Positions 5,996 to 13,957 are shown, counted from the first letter of the stretch. The stretch is 26,200 bases of DNA from a virus (IMGVR_UViG_3300037114_000038:1-26200); one strand, 5' to 3'. Notes: generated by a model not told the origin, from the letters alone. Translations and numbers: made by a program.

Positions 5996-7585
5996 ATGGC
6001 CGAAAACCTTTACACGATGACGGTTCTTCACGGCGACAATACGACGAATCTTTCATCGCTGGATTTGGCCGAGAAACCAAAGAAGTCTGTTGCCGGAGAG
6101 CAGACGGGGCCGCAAGTCGATTCCGGGGATAGTTCTGTCGTCAAACGCATTGTGGGCGGCGGCGGGATTATCAGTTCGGCGAGTGCTGAGCCGGTTGGGT
6201 TTTCGCCGCCGCCGCCCGGCACATACGAAACTTACGATCTGATTTCGCGTTACCCGACCGTCGCAATGGTCATGCAGGCGGCGCTTGGCCCGATCATCGC
6301 AAACGAAGGCGGATTCCAGAAGAAAGAGGATGACGTTCCCGACGAATATCTCGAACTGATCCAGGAATGTTTTGACACGACATGGCCGGACATCGTGCGG
6401 GATGGAATGCGGGCGATACCGAATGGGTATGCGCCTTTTGAAGCCATCTTTGAATTCACAGATGGCCGGATCATGCTCAATCCGGACCAGCCGCTCAAGC
6501 CGCTTGACCCGCGATTCTGTCAGTTCATTCAGGACAAAAAGAACGGTGCGATACTTGGGATCAAAAACGAAGTGCCTGGATACGACCCGGTTGAATTGCT
6601 AGGACCAAAGGCATTCTGGTACTCGAACGATCCGAAGTACGGAAACCCATTCGGCAATCCCCGCCATGAGAACATCCGCAAGGAATGGAGCGAGGCGACG
6701 CAGATTCAGGACCGGCTTGCTCGGTATCTGAAAAAGGTTGCCGCGATCATCGTCCAATTACACTACCCGGGTGAAGGCGAGAGCTTCTATTTCGGCGGTG
6801 CGAAGTACCCTAACGCATGGATTGCGGATGACATCCTGAAAAGGGCAAGCCGTGGCGATTCGCTGATGTTTCCCAACTTGTTCGCGGCGGAGATTGAGAA
6901 AGACCCGTCCAAGGCCGCTGAACTGGCCGGAAAAAGCTCGTGGGTTCTCAGTGCTTTGGAGGTCGGCAAGAGCGACCACGCCGAAGGTTTTATCAAGTCG
7001 CTCGAAATGTATGACAAGCTGTTCGTCCGCGGATGGCTCAGGCCAGAGCGGTCGGTGTTGGAAGCGCAACATGGTTCGCGGGCAGACTCGCAGACGCACA
7101 GCGATATCGGGATCATCGACTCGGAAACGATCAGTCGTGATTTTGCCCGTGCAGTCAATCGTCGTCTGGTTGACCTGATTTTGATGCTCAATTTCGGCCC
7201 GAAGGCACGCGGCACCGTGTTCTACGTCCCGAAGCCGATCAGCAACGATACCGCTGCATCTTGGGATAAGATCATCACGGCAGGCATGGGCGCACAGACT
7301 GTCGGCCCGGCGCTGGCCCAGGTTGTGGACTGGATTGAGATGTTCGAGGAGCAGGGCATCCCGATTCGTGCGGCGATTCAGGAACAGGTTGAGAAGACGG
7401 GCATCGACGGCATCATCGCAGCCCAGCAAAAGGCCGCTGCTGCATTGGGTATGCAAACCCAACAGAAGCCGGGCAAGAAGCCGAGCGACAACGACCAGCA
7501 GAATATGAGCAAGATCGTTTCTGGGTACGCCTGGCAGCGAAGGATCGAACGGCAACGGGTTGCGGCGTTCGCGGACGAAAGGTGA
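5996..7585 (+). CDS. Portal protein, Mu gp29-like (DUF935)
   Basis: A 529-aa protein beginning MAENLYTMTVLHGD. After about 75 variable residues comes YPTVAMVMQAALGPIIANEGGFQ, then a portal-like core with WPDIVRDGMRAIPNGYAPFEAIFEF and LKPLDPRFCQFIQD. The later RADSQTHSDIGIIDSETISRDFARAVNRRLVDLILMLNFG block corresponds to the G-SRA-xxH...D...L...LVxLNFG region of DUF935 portals. The portal forms the dodecameric vertex ring through which DNA enters and leaves. Placement directly after the large terminase supports the call. The C-terminus is basic and Gln-rich. Confidence 0.85.
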   Translation: MAENLYTMTVLHGDNTTNLSSLDLAEKPKKSVAGEQTGPQVDSGDSSVVKRIVGGGGIISSASAEPVGFSPPPPGTYETYDLISRYPTVAMVMQAALGPIIANEGGFQKKEDDVPDEYLELIQECFDTTWPDIVRDGMRAIPNGYAPFEAIFEFTDGRIMLNPDQPLKPLDPRFCQFIQDKKNGAILGIKNEVPGYDPVELLGPKAFWYSNDPKYGNPFGNPRHENIRKEWSEATQIQDRLARYLKKVAAIIVQLHYPGEGESFYFGGAKYPNAWIADDILKRASRGDSLMFPNLFAAEIEKDPSKAAELAGKSSWVLSALEVGKSDHAEGFIKSLEMYDKLFVRGWLRPERSVLEAQHGSRADSQTHSDIGIIDSETISRDFARAVNRRLVDLILMLNFGPKARGTVFYVPKPISNDTAASWDKIITAGMGAQTVGPALAQVVDWIEMFEEQGIPIRAAIQEQVEKTGIDGIIAAQQKAAAALGMQTQQKPGKKPSDNDQQNMSKIVSGYAWQRRIERQRVAAFADER

Positions 7586-7594
7586 GGAAGCACT

Positions 7595-7798
7595 ATGGAA
7601 AACGAGCACAAGCTCAAGGGGTTTGCGTATGCAGAATCTGTTCTACCAGCAGTATTTGAGTCGCGCGAGACAATTGCACGGCGGATATTGGAAGCCGCAA
7701 GTCGCAATGTCAGAGTTCCGTATGGTTTTATTTGGTCCGAACAGCCTATAGATGGCGTCGGATTTCATCTTTCCGGTCCGTCAATGGCAACTTCGTGA
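7595..7798 (+). CDS. Hypothetical 67-aa protein between portal and F-like gene
   Basis: GAGGAAG precedes ATG 7595. The sequence MENEHKLKGFAYAESVLPAVFESRETIARRILEAASRNVRVPYGFIW has a central amphipathic helix. No family recognised. Its TGA overlaps the GTG of the next gene as GTGA, so the two are probably co-translated. It may be a small head-assembly factor, given its position only. Confidence 0.6.
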   Translation: MENEHKLKGFAYAESVLPAVFESRETIARRILEAASRNVRVPYGFIWSEQPIDGVGFHLSGPSMATS

Positions 7799-8685
7799 CT
7801 CTCACCGCCGATCCACCTTCGACCGAAACCCGTGAGTCGCTCCCGATCAACGGAAAGCCCAACGACGACGACAAGTGGTGGGCCGCATTCCTCCTGATCG
7901 ATGACAACGACGTTGCCCGCGCCGATGCGTACTGGCAACGCCACGCAAGCCCGATGTTCAATGGGCTGCTATCTGGGCAGGATTTTTACTTTGATGAGCA
8001 GGAACAGCAATACTACCGGAAAAATGGCCGCGCCGTTGACGAGGATGAAATTCGCTGGCTGTTCCTGGCCTTCCTGACCGCCGCTGGCGATGAGATGGAG
8101 ATGGAGGCGGCAAAGATGGCCGGTGGGGAAATGCCGCTGGCAGACTGGCAATGGCAACAGGCGGCGGCGGTAAAGGATTTATACATCGCATCGGACGCGC
8201 TGGGGGTTGGTGGTATTGATGGATTGACCGAAACGGACTTGCAGGACGTGGAAGGGGTCGTCGGCGAAAGTGGGTTGGCTGATGCGTTAGTGCGGCTCAG
8301 GCGATTCGGAAATCAGATTGAGGAGAGCGGGGAAACGGCGGGGACGGCGAAGCAGATTGTGCATCGCGCCGGGCAGTATGCTTTGCCAGCCCATACGATT
8401 CAAGAAGAGGCAAGACGTGCATCGCACATTCGCGCACGGGATGGGGATGGCAAGTTAATCAGGTGGCAGGAGTTGAACGTCCTGACTCCAGCAGATCATT
8501 GCAACGACGGTGAATTCACGGTCGGATGCTGGGAATGTACACAAGCGGGGTGGCAGGACATCGGCACGCTTCCAAGCCCCGGCCTGCGCACCTGCAACGT
8601 CCACTGCAAGTGTTATCTGCGCTATCGGCTCATTCCACCCACAGACGCGATTCTGAATGACCCTCACCGGCCGGATCACAATTGA
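7795..8685 (+). CDS. Mu F-like minor head (head morphogenesis) protein
   Basis: A 296-aa protein from GTG 7795. An ATG at 7732 would add 21 residues that shadow the preceding gene, so the GTGA overlap start is preferred. The C-terminal third is Mu F-like: ASHIRARDGDGKLIRWQELNVLTPADHCNDGE, a cluster CxxC/CWEC, and the end CNVHCKCYLRYR that resembles the conserved C-terminal P-x-C-x-C segment. These proteins are packaged in the head and help prohead assembly. It lies just after the portal and before the protease/scaffold, as in Mu-like head clusters. The N-terminal half is acidic and poorly recognisable. Confidence 0.75.
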   Translation: MTLTADPPSTETRESLPINGKPNDDDKWWAAFLLIDDNDVARADAYWQRHASPMFNGLLSGQDFYFDEQEQQYYRKNGRAVDEDEIRWLFLAFLTAAGDEMEMEAAKMAGGEMPLADWQWQQAAAVKDLYIASDALGVGGIDGLTETDLQDVEGVVGESGLADALVRLRRFGNQIEESGETAGTAKQIVHRAGQYALPAHTIQEEARRASHIRARDGDGKLIRWQELNVLTPADHCNDGEFTVGCWECTQAGWQDIGTLPSPGLRTCNVHCKCYLRYRLIPPTDAILNDPHRPDHN

Positions 8686-8890
8686 CGAACGCAAATCGAT
8701 GATTTGTGGGTGTGGGAAATCCGTTTCAATCCTTCTTGGGATTACGGACGGGAAAAGCGTTACCGATGTGTGCTGCTGGTGTGGCCGGAGGAAAACCCGG
8801 ACCACGCATTTAAGGGTCTCCGACGCCGCGAGCGTTTTCACGGTCAATCTCATCAACGAAACAATCGTCGCTTCAAGAGGTAGGACATGA
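8657..8890 (+). CDS. Small Com-like zinc-ribbon protein
   Basis: A 77-aa protein overlapping the F-like gene by 29 bases. Four cysteine positions (C17/C19 and C39/C42, with C40 adjacent) flank a hairpin-like segment and form a probable zinc ribbon (MICGCGK...CCWCGRRKT). This resembles small zinc proteins such as Mu Com, a translational activator, but the spacing is unlike it and no mom-like gene is nearby. An internal ATG at 8699 would retain the whole zinc site. Its end overlaps the next start as ATGA. The call of a zinc-binding protein is reasonable; the role is unknown. Confidence 0.5.
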   Translation: MTLTGRITIDERKSMICGCGKSVSILLGITDGKSVTDVCCWCGRRKTRTTHLRVSDAASVFTVNLINETIVASRGRT

Positions 8891-9159
8891 ATCACCGTTA
8901 TGGCAATTTCGACCGTTGGACGGATGCTTGCCGATGTTTCCTTGGCATATTGCAGGATATTGGTCCGGAGAAAAGGATCGACCCAATTGGAATAGCTATC
9001 GGCCTGGTTGGCCGATTATATCTCGCGGTTGATTTGGTCGATCAGTTCAGGATGCGCGGGGTAATTAACATATCAAAACCAATGATGGAAGAAGGATATT
9101 GGACGGGCCGCAACTATGGGGATCCATCTATCGACGAGCCGCTGCAAGCCACCGCCTGA
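8887..9159 (+). CDS. Hypothetical 90-aa protein
   Basis: ATG 8887 has AGAGGTAGGA upstream and overlaps the preceding TGA as ATGA. Sequence MNHRYGNFDRWTDACRCFLGILQDIG is followed by a hydrophobic stretch (PIGIAIGLVGRLYLAVDLVDQF) that is too interrupted to be a clear membrane helix. No family recognised. It closes the small-gene set before the protease/scaffold gene, which starts 54 bases on. Confidence 0.58.
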   Translation: MNHRYGNFDRWTDACRCFLGILQDIGPEKRIDPIGIAIGLVGRLYLAVDLVDQFRMRGVINISKPMMEEGYWTGRNYGDPSIDEPLQATA

Positions 9160-9213
9160 TTAGCCATAAAATAAAACAAACAACCGACCCGCCAACCCGG
9201 TGAAAGTTCTCCC

Positions 9214-10632
9214 ATGGAAACAACCCCACAAAACCCAATCAAGGAATTAGACGGACACCAGTTCATGTCGCTGGCCGGCGGGTACGTCGCATTCCCCGCA
9301 AGCCAAGTTGCCGGGTTCCCGAAAGACATCGGCGGCGTCCCGTGCTTCTACTATTTCAAGGATGTCATCGCACCAGGAACATTCCCCGGCTGGTCTTGGA
9401 ATTCATCGGGGCAGAAGGTTACCGACCCGCTCACGGCAACGCCGGAATTGATCGAGCAGTGGAAGTCAAAGGGCGACCAAATGCTGAGCGATGGGGTGCC
9501 GATACCTATCGTCTGCGATCACGATCTGTCGGCAAAGCAAGTACTAGGTAACGTCGTCGGGTTCAAACTCGACCCGACAAACCACACGCTTTACGAGCTC
9601 TGCCAGTTCATCGGCGAAGACGCCCGCGACGTTGCAATGCGGAACAAAGTTAGCATCGGCCGCAACAAGCGGTACGTCGATGCGAATGGAAAGAATTGGG
9701 GGGATTGCCTGGTGCATCTTGGCGTCGTGCCCATCCCCGCATTCCAGGATCAAGGGCCATACTTACAAGCCGCCTCTCGCGCCTCAACCGATGCCGCGCG
9801 TGCAGACGCAACTACAAACGCATCGGCATCGGAATCTCAAACCAACAGGAGCCATCCAATGGATAGCATCCCAGCAACCGAAGAGAACATGAGCGCTTTG
9901 CGCGGTCATGCTCATCTTCAAATGAAGGACGTTCCCAATGAAAAGGCCGTCGAGCACCTGAGCAAGTTTCACACGGCGCACGCGCAGCACCTTTCGCAGA
10001 TGTGCAGCTTCTTCCCGGGCGGTTCAAACTGCCCCCCGGAAGAAGTGATGCCACGCGCGGTTCAACACTTGAGCACGCTAAAGGACGTGAGCAAGAAACT
10101 CGGTATCAGCCACATGAGCGCAGGTCCGGAAGGAACGGCCCAACTGATGTCGATTATCGACGGCATGGCGACATCGAAGGCGACCATCGAGACGAAGGAT
10201 AATGAGATTCGCAGCCGCGATTCTCAGATTCAAAACCTCAGCGCTCGCGTCGTCAAAGACCTGGACCCGGATTCAGAAGAACTGGTTGTCGGCTCGCTTT
10301 CGAGCCAGTTTGATGGCCTACTCAACTGCGGAATCGCTCCGCACGTCATCACGGCCCTGAAAAAGCTGGTGATTCATGATGGGAAAAAGGGCAACACGAT
10401 CATGTTGTCCAAGGCGTCCGCGTTCGGCAACAAGGCACCGGCGCTGGCGTTGCTTGAGATTCTCCAGACGCAGGCGGGATATGTTGCCCCCAAGAACGGA
10501 GAATTATCCCCACATCAAACCCAACTGCTTTCCCGGCAAGTCCCGGATCAGACGGGGCCGACCGCCGAAGAAACCGCCGCCGCCGGGAAGATTCTCGATT
10601 CGGCGATGGGTATCAAGCCCGCAGCGGCATAA
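9214..10632 (+). CDS. Mu I-like prohead protease/scaffold protein
   Basis: A 472-aa two-part protein. The N-terminal domain (to about 190) resembles Mu I-type proteases: PGTFPGW, VPIPIVCDHDLSAKQVLGNVVGFKLD (candidate His103), RNKVSIGRNKRYVD (candidate Ser147) and LVHLGVVPIPAFQDQ. The rest looks like scaffold: a low-complexity AADATTNASASES linker, a helical middle, a coiled-coil-like TKDNEIRSRDSQIQNLSARV and an Ala/Pro tail. Such proteins shape the prohead and then cleave it. Position before the decoration and capsid genes fits. In Mu a nested scaffold starts inside the I gene. Here an ATG near 9859 with AGGAG upstream could do the same. Confidence 0.75.
   Translation: METTPQNPIKELDGHQFMSLAGGYVAFPASQVAGFPKDIGGVPCFYYFKDVIAPGTFPGWSWNSSGQKVTDPLTATPELIEQWKSKGDQMLSDGVPIPIVCDHDLSAKQVLGNVVGFKLDPTNHTLYELCQFIGEDARDVAMRNKVSIGRNKRYVDANGKNWGDCLVHLGVVPIPAFQDQGPYLQAASRASTDAARADATTNASASESQTNRSHPMDSIPATEENMSALRGHAHLQMKDVPNEKAVEHLSKFHTAHAQHLSQMCSFFPGGSNCPPEEVMPRAVQHLSTLKDVSKKLGISHMSAGPEGTAQLMSIIDGMATSKATIETKDNEIRSRDSQIQNLSARVVKDLDPDSEELVVGSLSSQFDGLLNCGIAPHVITALKKLVIHDGKKGNTIMLSKASAFGNKAPALALLEILQTQAGYVAPKNGELSPHQTQLLSRQVPDQTGPTAEETAAAGKILDSAMGIKPAAA
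9859..10632 (+). CDS. Possible nested scaffold start within the protease gene
   Basis: Within the protease/scaffold frame, an ATG at 9859 (MDSIPATEENMSAL) is preceded by AGGAG about 8 bases upstream, right after the low-complexity linker. In Mu and lambda, scaffold proteins arise from an internal start in the protease gene, giving the C-terminal part alone. This would be a 257-aa scaffold. The site and domain boundary are seen in the sequence; use of the start is inferred. Confidence 0.45.
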   Translation: MDSIPATEENMSALRGHAHLQMKDVPNEKAVEHLSKFHTAHAQHLSQMCSFFPGGSNCPPEEVMPRAVQHLSTLKDVSKKLGISHMSAGPEGTAQLMSIIDGMATSKATIETKDNEIRSRDSQIQNLSARVVKDLDPDSEELVVGSLSSQFDGLLNCGIAPHVITALKKLVIHDGKKGNTIMLSKASAFGNKAPALALLEILQTQAGYVAPKNGELSPHQTQLLSRQVPDQTGPTAEETAAAGKILDSAMGIKPAAA

Positions 10633-10675
10633 CTCTCTATTCTCATCACGTTTCTAACCCCCAAGAGGTAATTCC

Positions 10676-11377
10676 ATGATTGGAAATCAACAAGGCACGC
10701 CCGGAGCGGGAAACCCCGTGTGGTCAACTCCCCGGCAGGCCCTTTATCAGCGCGTCGATGGACTATCCGAATTTCCGCTGCCGATCGTCATTGACGGAAC
10801 AAAGGTTTACAACACCCTCAATGGCCCATTCCCCTGGCTACTCTACGCCGGCACATTGATCGGCAAGGTCACGGCCACGGGCCTGTACGCCCCATCGATC
10901 ATCGGTGCCGTCACGACCGCCTATACATCCGGCGGCACAACCCTGGCCGTTGCTCCCGCAGTAGCTACGGCCATCGCCAATCGCATCGGGCAAAGCGGCA
11001 CGTTCAAGACGCAAGGACCTCCAAGTGTCGCCGGAACGGATACGACGATTACGACTACCTTTAGCGCGGTCAATCAGACCACGGGAGCGCTTACGGTTAC
11101 GAGTCTCGGCGCAAACGTCGTCAGCGGTTCGCTGATTAAGCCGACAGACGGCAGCGAAACCCCGTTGATGGTGGTTTGCGATATCACCGGCGTCAAAACG
11201 ACCGATTACACCAACATCAACACCATCAACAACTATGTGGTCCGTGCCGCAGTCGGCGGAATTCTTAACACCAATATGATCCCCTTCTATCCAGGTGCCG
11301 ACGCCAGCACCCGCGCGGCCATTGCAGCACTCACCCAACTGCGAGGATTCTACTTCTCTGACCAATACGGATTCTGA
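10676..11377 (+). CDS. Probable head decoration protein
   Basis: A 233-aa Thr/Ala/Gly-rich beta-type protein with AAGAGGTAATTCC before ATG 10676. It includes LPIVIDGTKVYNTLNG, LLYAGTLIGKVTATGLYAP, a variable Thr-rich insert, and AAVGGILNTNMIPFYP. The LxAGTLIGKVTATGLYAP and GGIL segments resemble lambda-gpD-like decoration proteins (HDPD family), which bind the expanded capsid. Position directly before the major capsid gene supports this, as does the lack of enzyme motifs. It is longer than lambda gpD (about 110 aa), because of the Thr-rich insertion. Confidence 0.62.
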   Translation: MIGNQQGTPGAGNPVWSTPRQALYQRVDGLSEFPLPIVIDGTKVYNTLNGPFPWLLYAGTLIGKVTATGLYAPSIIGAVTTAYTSGGTTLAVAPAVATAIANRIGQSGTFKTQGPPSVAGTDTTITTTFSAVNQTTGALTVTSLGANVVSGSLIKPTDGSETPLMVVCDITGVKTTDYTNINTINNYVVRAAVGGILNTNMIPFYPGADASTRAAIAALTQLRGFYFSDQYGF

Positions 11378-11441
11378 TCCCCGCGTCCTTTTTACCCTTT
11401 TCGTTTTCCCAACAATTCAAACACCGTAAGAGGTAGCTATC

Positions 11442-12659
11442 ATGGCTTCACCTGGATTTTTCGACATTCAATCTGTGCTCGGAGTTCCCCAGCTCCAGCC
11501 CCGCATCAAAGCCCGCGCGTCAAGCACACCACGCCCGCTTCCAAATTCGTTTTACGAATCAAAACCGTCCGATGTGGTGATTCGCAACAACGGAATGGCA
11601 CGTCGTACCTATGGACAGCAGCAAGGCGCTGCGATTACCGGTTATGGCTCGGCGGCCAGAACTGGCAATCAAGTGGCGACGCAAATGGTGCCCATCGTCA
11701 CGGTCCATACTTTCGAGAAACTCGAAATCAAGATGACCGATTACGTCGGCTTGCTTGAACCGGATTCCAGCGGATCGATCTTGCAGGTTGATGAAACCGG
11801 AATCAACTACATCGGCGAGCAAATCGCCGAATTCCAGTCCAAGTTTCTCACTACACGCAATACCATCACCGGTCTCACTCTCGTTCAGGATGCCGTGTAT
11901 GTCGCGCAGAATGGGTCGATCCTTCCGACTTCATCCGGTTCGATGTACACCATTTCGTCTGGCGTGGCCGCGAGTCATCAGGGACAGCTCAACAACGGAA
12001 CGTCAAGCATCATCAGCACGCCGTGGTCCGATGCTAACGCGGACATCCCGAAACAGATTCTTTCTCTCCGCCAACGGGCGGCGCAAGACTTCGCGGGCGA
12101 TGGTCCGAACATCGAATATGCGATCTACGGGAAGAACGTCCCGAGCTACTTGTTCAATAACCCATATCTCGTGAAGTATCTGCAATTCAATGAAGCGCAG
12201 AACATTGCGTATATCGCAAACGGAAAGATTCCAGATCAGAAAATGGTGGGAATCCAGTGGATCGACGCATCTACGATGTTCTTCCGCAGTGGTGCTGGTT
12301 CCGGCGCATTCGATGCGAATTCGCTTTTGTCGGCGACAAACACGACTGGCATTCAAGCCCCCGGCGACGGGACGCCGAATCTCATCGTCGGCGACGATCA
12401 GGTTATCTTCTGCCCTGACCCCGCCAAGGTGCCGTGGTTCAAGACCATCGAAGGACACTACCCGGTCCCACAAAAGATGCTGGCGGCGAATTCCCCGATG
12501 GAAATGCTCAACTCCACCAAGCTGACACGTGGCATGTTCGCCTATGCAGGCGTGAGCCTGAACCCGCTCGGCATTGACATTTACATGGGAGATAACTTCT
12601 ACCCCTTTATTGCGATGCCAAACGCGATTTACCAAAGTACCGTTGTGTACGCAAGTTGA
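11442..12659 (+). CDS. Major capsid protein (lambda E-like)
   Basis: A 405-aa protein with AAGAGGTAG before ATG 11442. Features match the capsid E family: VTVHTFEKLEIKMTDYVGLLEPDSSGS, then FQSKFLTTRNTITGLTLVQDAVY, DIPKQILSLRQRAAQDF, NIEYAIYGKNVPSYLFNNPYLVKYL and the C-terminal GMFAYAGVSLNPLGIDIYMGDNFYPFI. It forms the capsid shell. Length and location after a decoration protein are normal. It is followed by a strong inverted repeat at 12685-12728, and then by genes of a different character. Confidence 0.88.
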   Translation: MASPGFFDIQSVLGVPQLQPRIKARASSTPRPLPNSFYESKPSDVVIRNNGMARRTYGQQQGAAITGYGSAARTGNQVATQMVPIVTVHTFEKLEIKMTDYVGLLEPDSSGSILQVDETGINYIGEQIAEFQSKFLTTRNTITGLTLVQDAVYVAQNGSILPTSSGSMYTISSGVAASHQGQLNNGTSSIISTPWSDANADIPKQILSLRQRAAQDFAGDGPNIEYAIYGKNVPSYLFNNPYLVKYLQFNEAQNIAYIANGKIPDQKMVGIQWIDASTMFFRSGAGSGAFDANSLLSATNTTGIQAPGDGTPNLIVGDDQVIFCPDPAKVPWFKTIEGHYPVPQKMLAANSPMEMLNSTKLTRGMFAYAGVSLNPLGIDIYMGDNFYPFIAMPNAIYQSTVVYAS

Positions 12660-12684
12660 GTGTTTTAAATGACTTATGGCATTT

Positions 12685-12728
12685 CTTGCTGGCCGAGAAA
12701 ACCGCAGTTCCGGTACTCGGCCAGCAAG
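12685..12728 (+). terminator. Large inverted repeat after the capsid gene (terminator-like)
   Basis: Arms CTTGCTGGCCGAG (12685-12697) and CTCGGCCAGCAAG (12716-12728) are perfectly complementary over 13 bases. Within the 18-base loop, ACCG and CGGT can pair again. There is no T-run on either side, so it may be a factor-dependent pause, an RNA processing or stability element, or a recombination or insertion trace rather than a classical terminator. It lies inside the HNH remnant's frame on the other strand. Confidence 0.5.
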
Positions 12729-12914
12729 GATTGCTGATCTGGATGTTGGAAGGAGAAAGAGGAATTCTAAAATAGTCCGGTGTTTCTTTGATGTGTTACA
12801 AGGAAGGCACGCCGGAACAATGTTGTAAATGTCGATGACTCCGCCATTGCTCTTCGGGATTAGGTGGTCCTTTGTCATTCTTCCGGAGGCTCCGCAATAA
12901 ATGCTCGCCCCCAC
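12690..12914 (-). pseudogene. HNH endonuclease remnant, leftward
   Basis: On the minus strand the frame encodes SIYCGASGRMTKDHLIPKS and then NIVPACLPCNTSKKHRTILEF. These are the HNH core (DH..P, N, C-x2-C-N) of small phage HNH nucleases. The first zinc pair, normally CxYC, is SIYC here (AGC in place of TGC). The N-terminus is cut off by the oppositely oriented radical SAM gene. The frame has no stop of its own and runs on antisense through the capsid gene to 12003. An ATG at 12878 could restart it. The homology is clear, but function is doubtful. Confidence 0.6.
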
Positions 12915-13788
12915 CCAAAAATCAAACGACACGATCCAACTGATCGTTACCCGTTCGTGTTCGTTGCTGACGTGCTCGAATTGCACTCAACTTTTGCCAT
13001 TTCGCAAAGACGTGGCGCACATGAGCATTGACGTGTTTCGTTTGGCGTTGCGTTCTCTCGAAGGCTGGCCGGGCATCCGCGGCGTGTTCGGTGGAAATCC
13101 GACAAACCATCCACGGTTCGCCGATCTGTGCCAAGTGCTGATTGAGGAAGTCCCCGACCAGCGCCAACGGGGGTTGTGGTGCAATGATTTATTGAAGCAC
13201 GGCCAGATCGTACGCGACACGTTCTACCCGCTTGGCCGGTTCAACATGAATGCCCATGCTGATGAAGCGGCGGCGGCGGAAATCGACCGCTGGCTACCGG
13301 GCAAGCTGATCGCGTCGAGCCGGAATAATGCGGCATGGCACTCGCCGATCCTGATGAACCACGCAGACTACGGCATCGGATACGATGAGTGGGTTGGGAT
13401 GCGTGAGAAGTGCGACATCAACCAGCGGTGGAGTTCCGCGATTGCCGAGCGCGACGGTAAGCCTTACGCCTATTTCTGTGAAGTCGGAGCTGCGTTGGAC
13501 GGGATTCGCGGGGAGAATCATGGGATCGAAGCTGTTCCCGGCTGGTGGAAATTCGGGATGGATCATTTCGCAGGACAAGTCAAAGGGTGTTGTGACCGGG
13601 GTTGCGGCGTGCCTTTGAAGCTGAAAGGTCATCTCGACCGCGACGATACTTACGATGTTTCGCCTTCGTTCGTGCCGTTTACGGTGAAGGGAAAGAACGT
13701 GACGATTGCGAATCATGAGACGCTGCCGGGCGAGCATGTTCAACAGCCGACTGACTACCTTAGACTTAGAACGCCGGTTTCGGTATAA
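12901..13788 (+). CDS. Radical SAM protein with extra C-terminal cysteines
   Basis: A 295-aa protein with GGAGG before ATG 12901. Residues 12-28 (IQLIVTRSCSLLTCSNC) hold the cluster cysteines C20, C25 and C28, spaced CX4CX2C instead of the usual CX3CX2C. GGNP (64-67) corresponds to the GGEP SAM-binding motif. C171, C193, C230, C231 and C235 could bind a second iron-sulphur cluster, as in SPASM-type or twitch-type domains. Radical SAM enzymes cleave SAM to start radical chemistry on sugars, peptides or cofactors. A 53-aa gene starts 7 bases later, followed by glycosyltransferases and a methyltransferase. Radical SAM membership is fairly sure; the substrate is unknown. Confidence 0.72.
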   Translation: MLAPTQKSNDTIQLIVTRSCSLLTCSNCTQLLPFRKDVAHMSIDVFRLALRSLEGWPGIRGVFGGNPTNHPRFADLCQVLIEEVPDQRQRGLWCNDLLKHGQIVRDTFYPLGRFNMNAHADEAAAAEIDRWLPGKLIASSRNNAAWHSPILMNHADYGIGYDEWVGMREKCDINQRWSSAIAERDGKPYAYFCEVGAALDGIRGENHGIEAVPGWWKFGMDHFAGQVKGCCDRGCGVPLKLKGHLDRDDTYDVSPSFVPFTVKGKNVTIANHETLPGEHVQQPTDYLRLRTPVSV

Positions 13789-13789
13789 T
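13784..13789 (+). promoter_or_regulatory. Perfect -10 hexamer close to a start codon
   Basis: TATAAT (13784-13789) overlaps the radical SAM stop codon and lies 6 bases before ATG 13796. No good -35 is present (TTAGAC at an 18-base spacing). If used, transcription would begin at or beside the start codon. It may be a chance match. Confidence 0.3.
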
Positions 13790-13795
13790 GCGGGG

Positions 13796-13957
13796 ATGAG
13801 CAATAAAACAACCATCCCTCCGCATATCGTATCTGGACTCAAGAGGATAATGGAGCGACCGAATGCGAAGGCCGGTGATATGCTTTCGCTAGCCAAGGGT
13901 CCAAGCCCCAGCGCTAAACTGATGGAATTGCTCAATCGGCCGGCACCCAAGCAATGA
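13796..13957 (+). CDS. 53-aa protein directly downstream of the radical SAM gene
   Basis: A 53-residue ORF (MSNKTTIPPHIVSGLKRIMERPNAKAGDML ... SPSAKLMELLNRPAPKQ) with GGGG 5 bases before ATG 13796. It starts 7 bases after the radical SAM stop, and its TGA overlaps the next ATG as ATGA. It has a helical N-terminal half and a Pro/Ala/Lys-rich C-terminus; no cysteines. No family recognised. Its place between a radical SAM enzyme and modifying enzymes makes a peptide substrate or partner protein possible, but the sequence alone does not show this. Confidence 0.55.
   Translation: MSNKTTIPPHIVSGLKRIMERPNAKAGDMLSLAKGPSPSAKLMELLNRPAPKQ

Noticed and set aside
6758-7609. A 283-codon leftward ORF opposite the portal gene
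   Set aside because: It has shadow composition (rich in Arg/Leu/Ala), no binding site, and lies fully over a well-supported gene.
12003-12986. A 327-codon leftward ORF
   Set aside because: Only the part near 12690-12914 has HNH character. The rest is antisense of the capsid gene with shadow composition, so the long ORF is not one protein.
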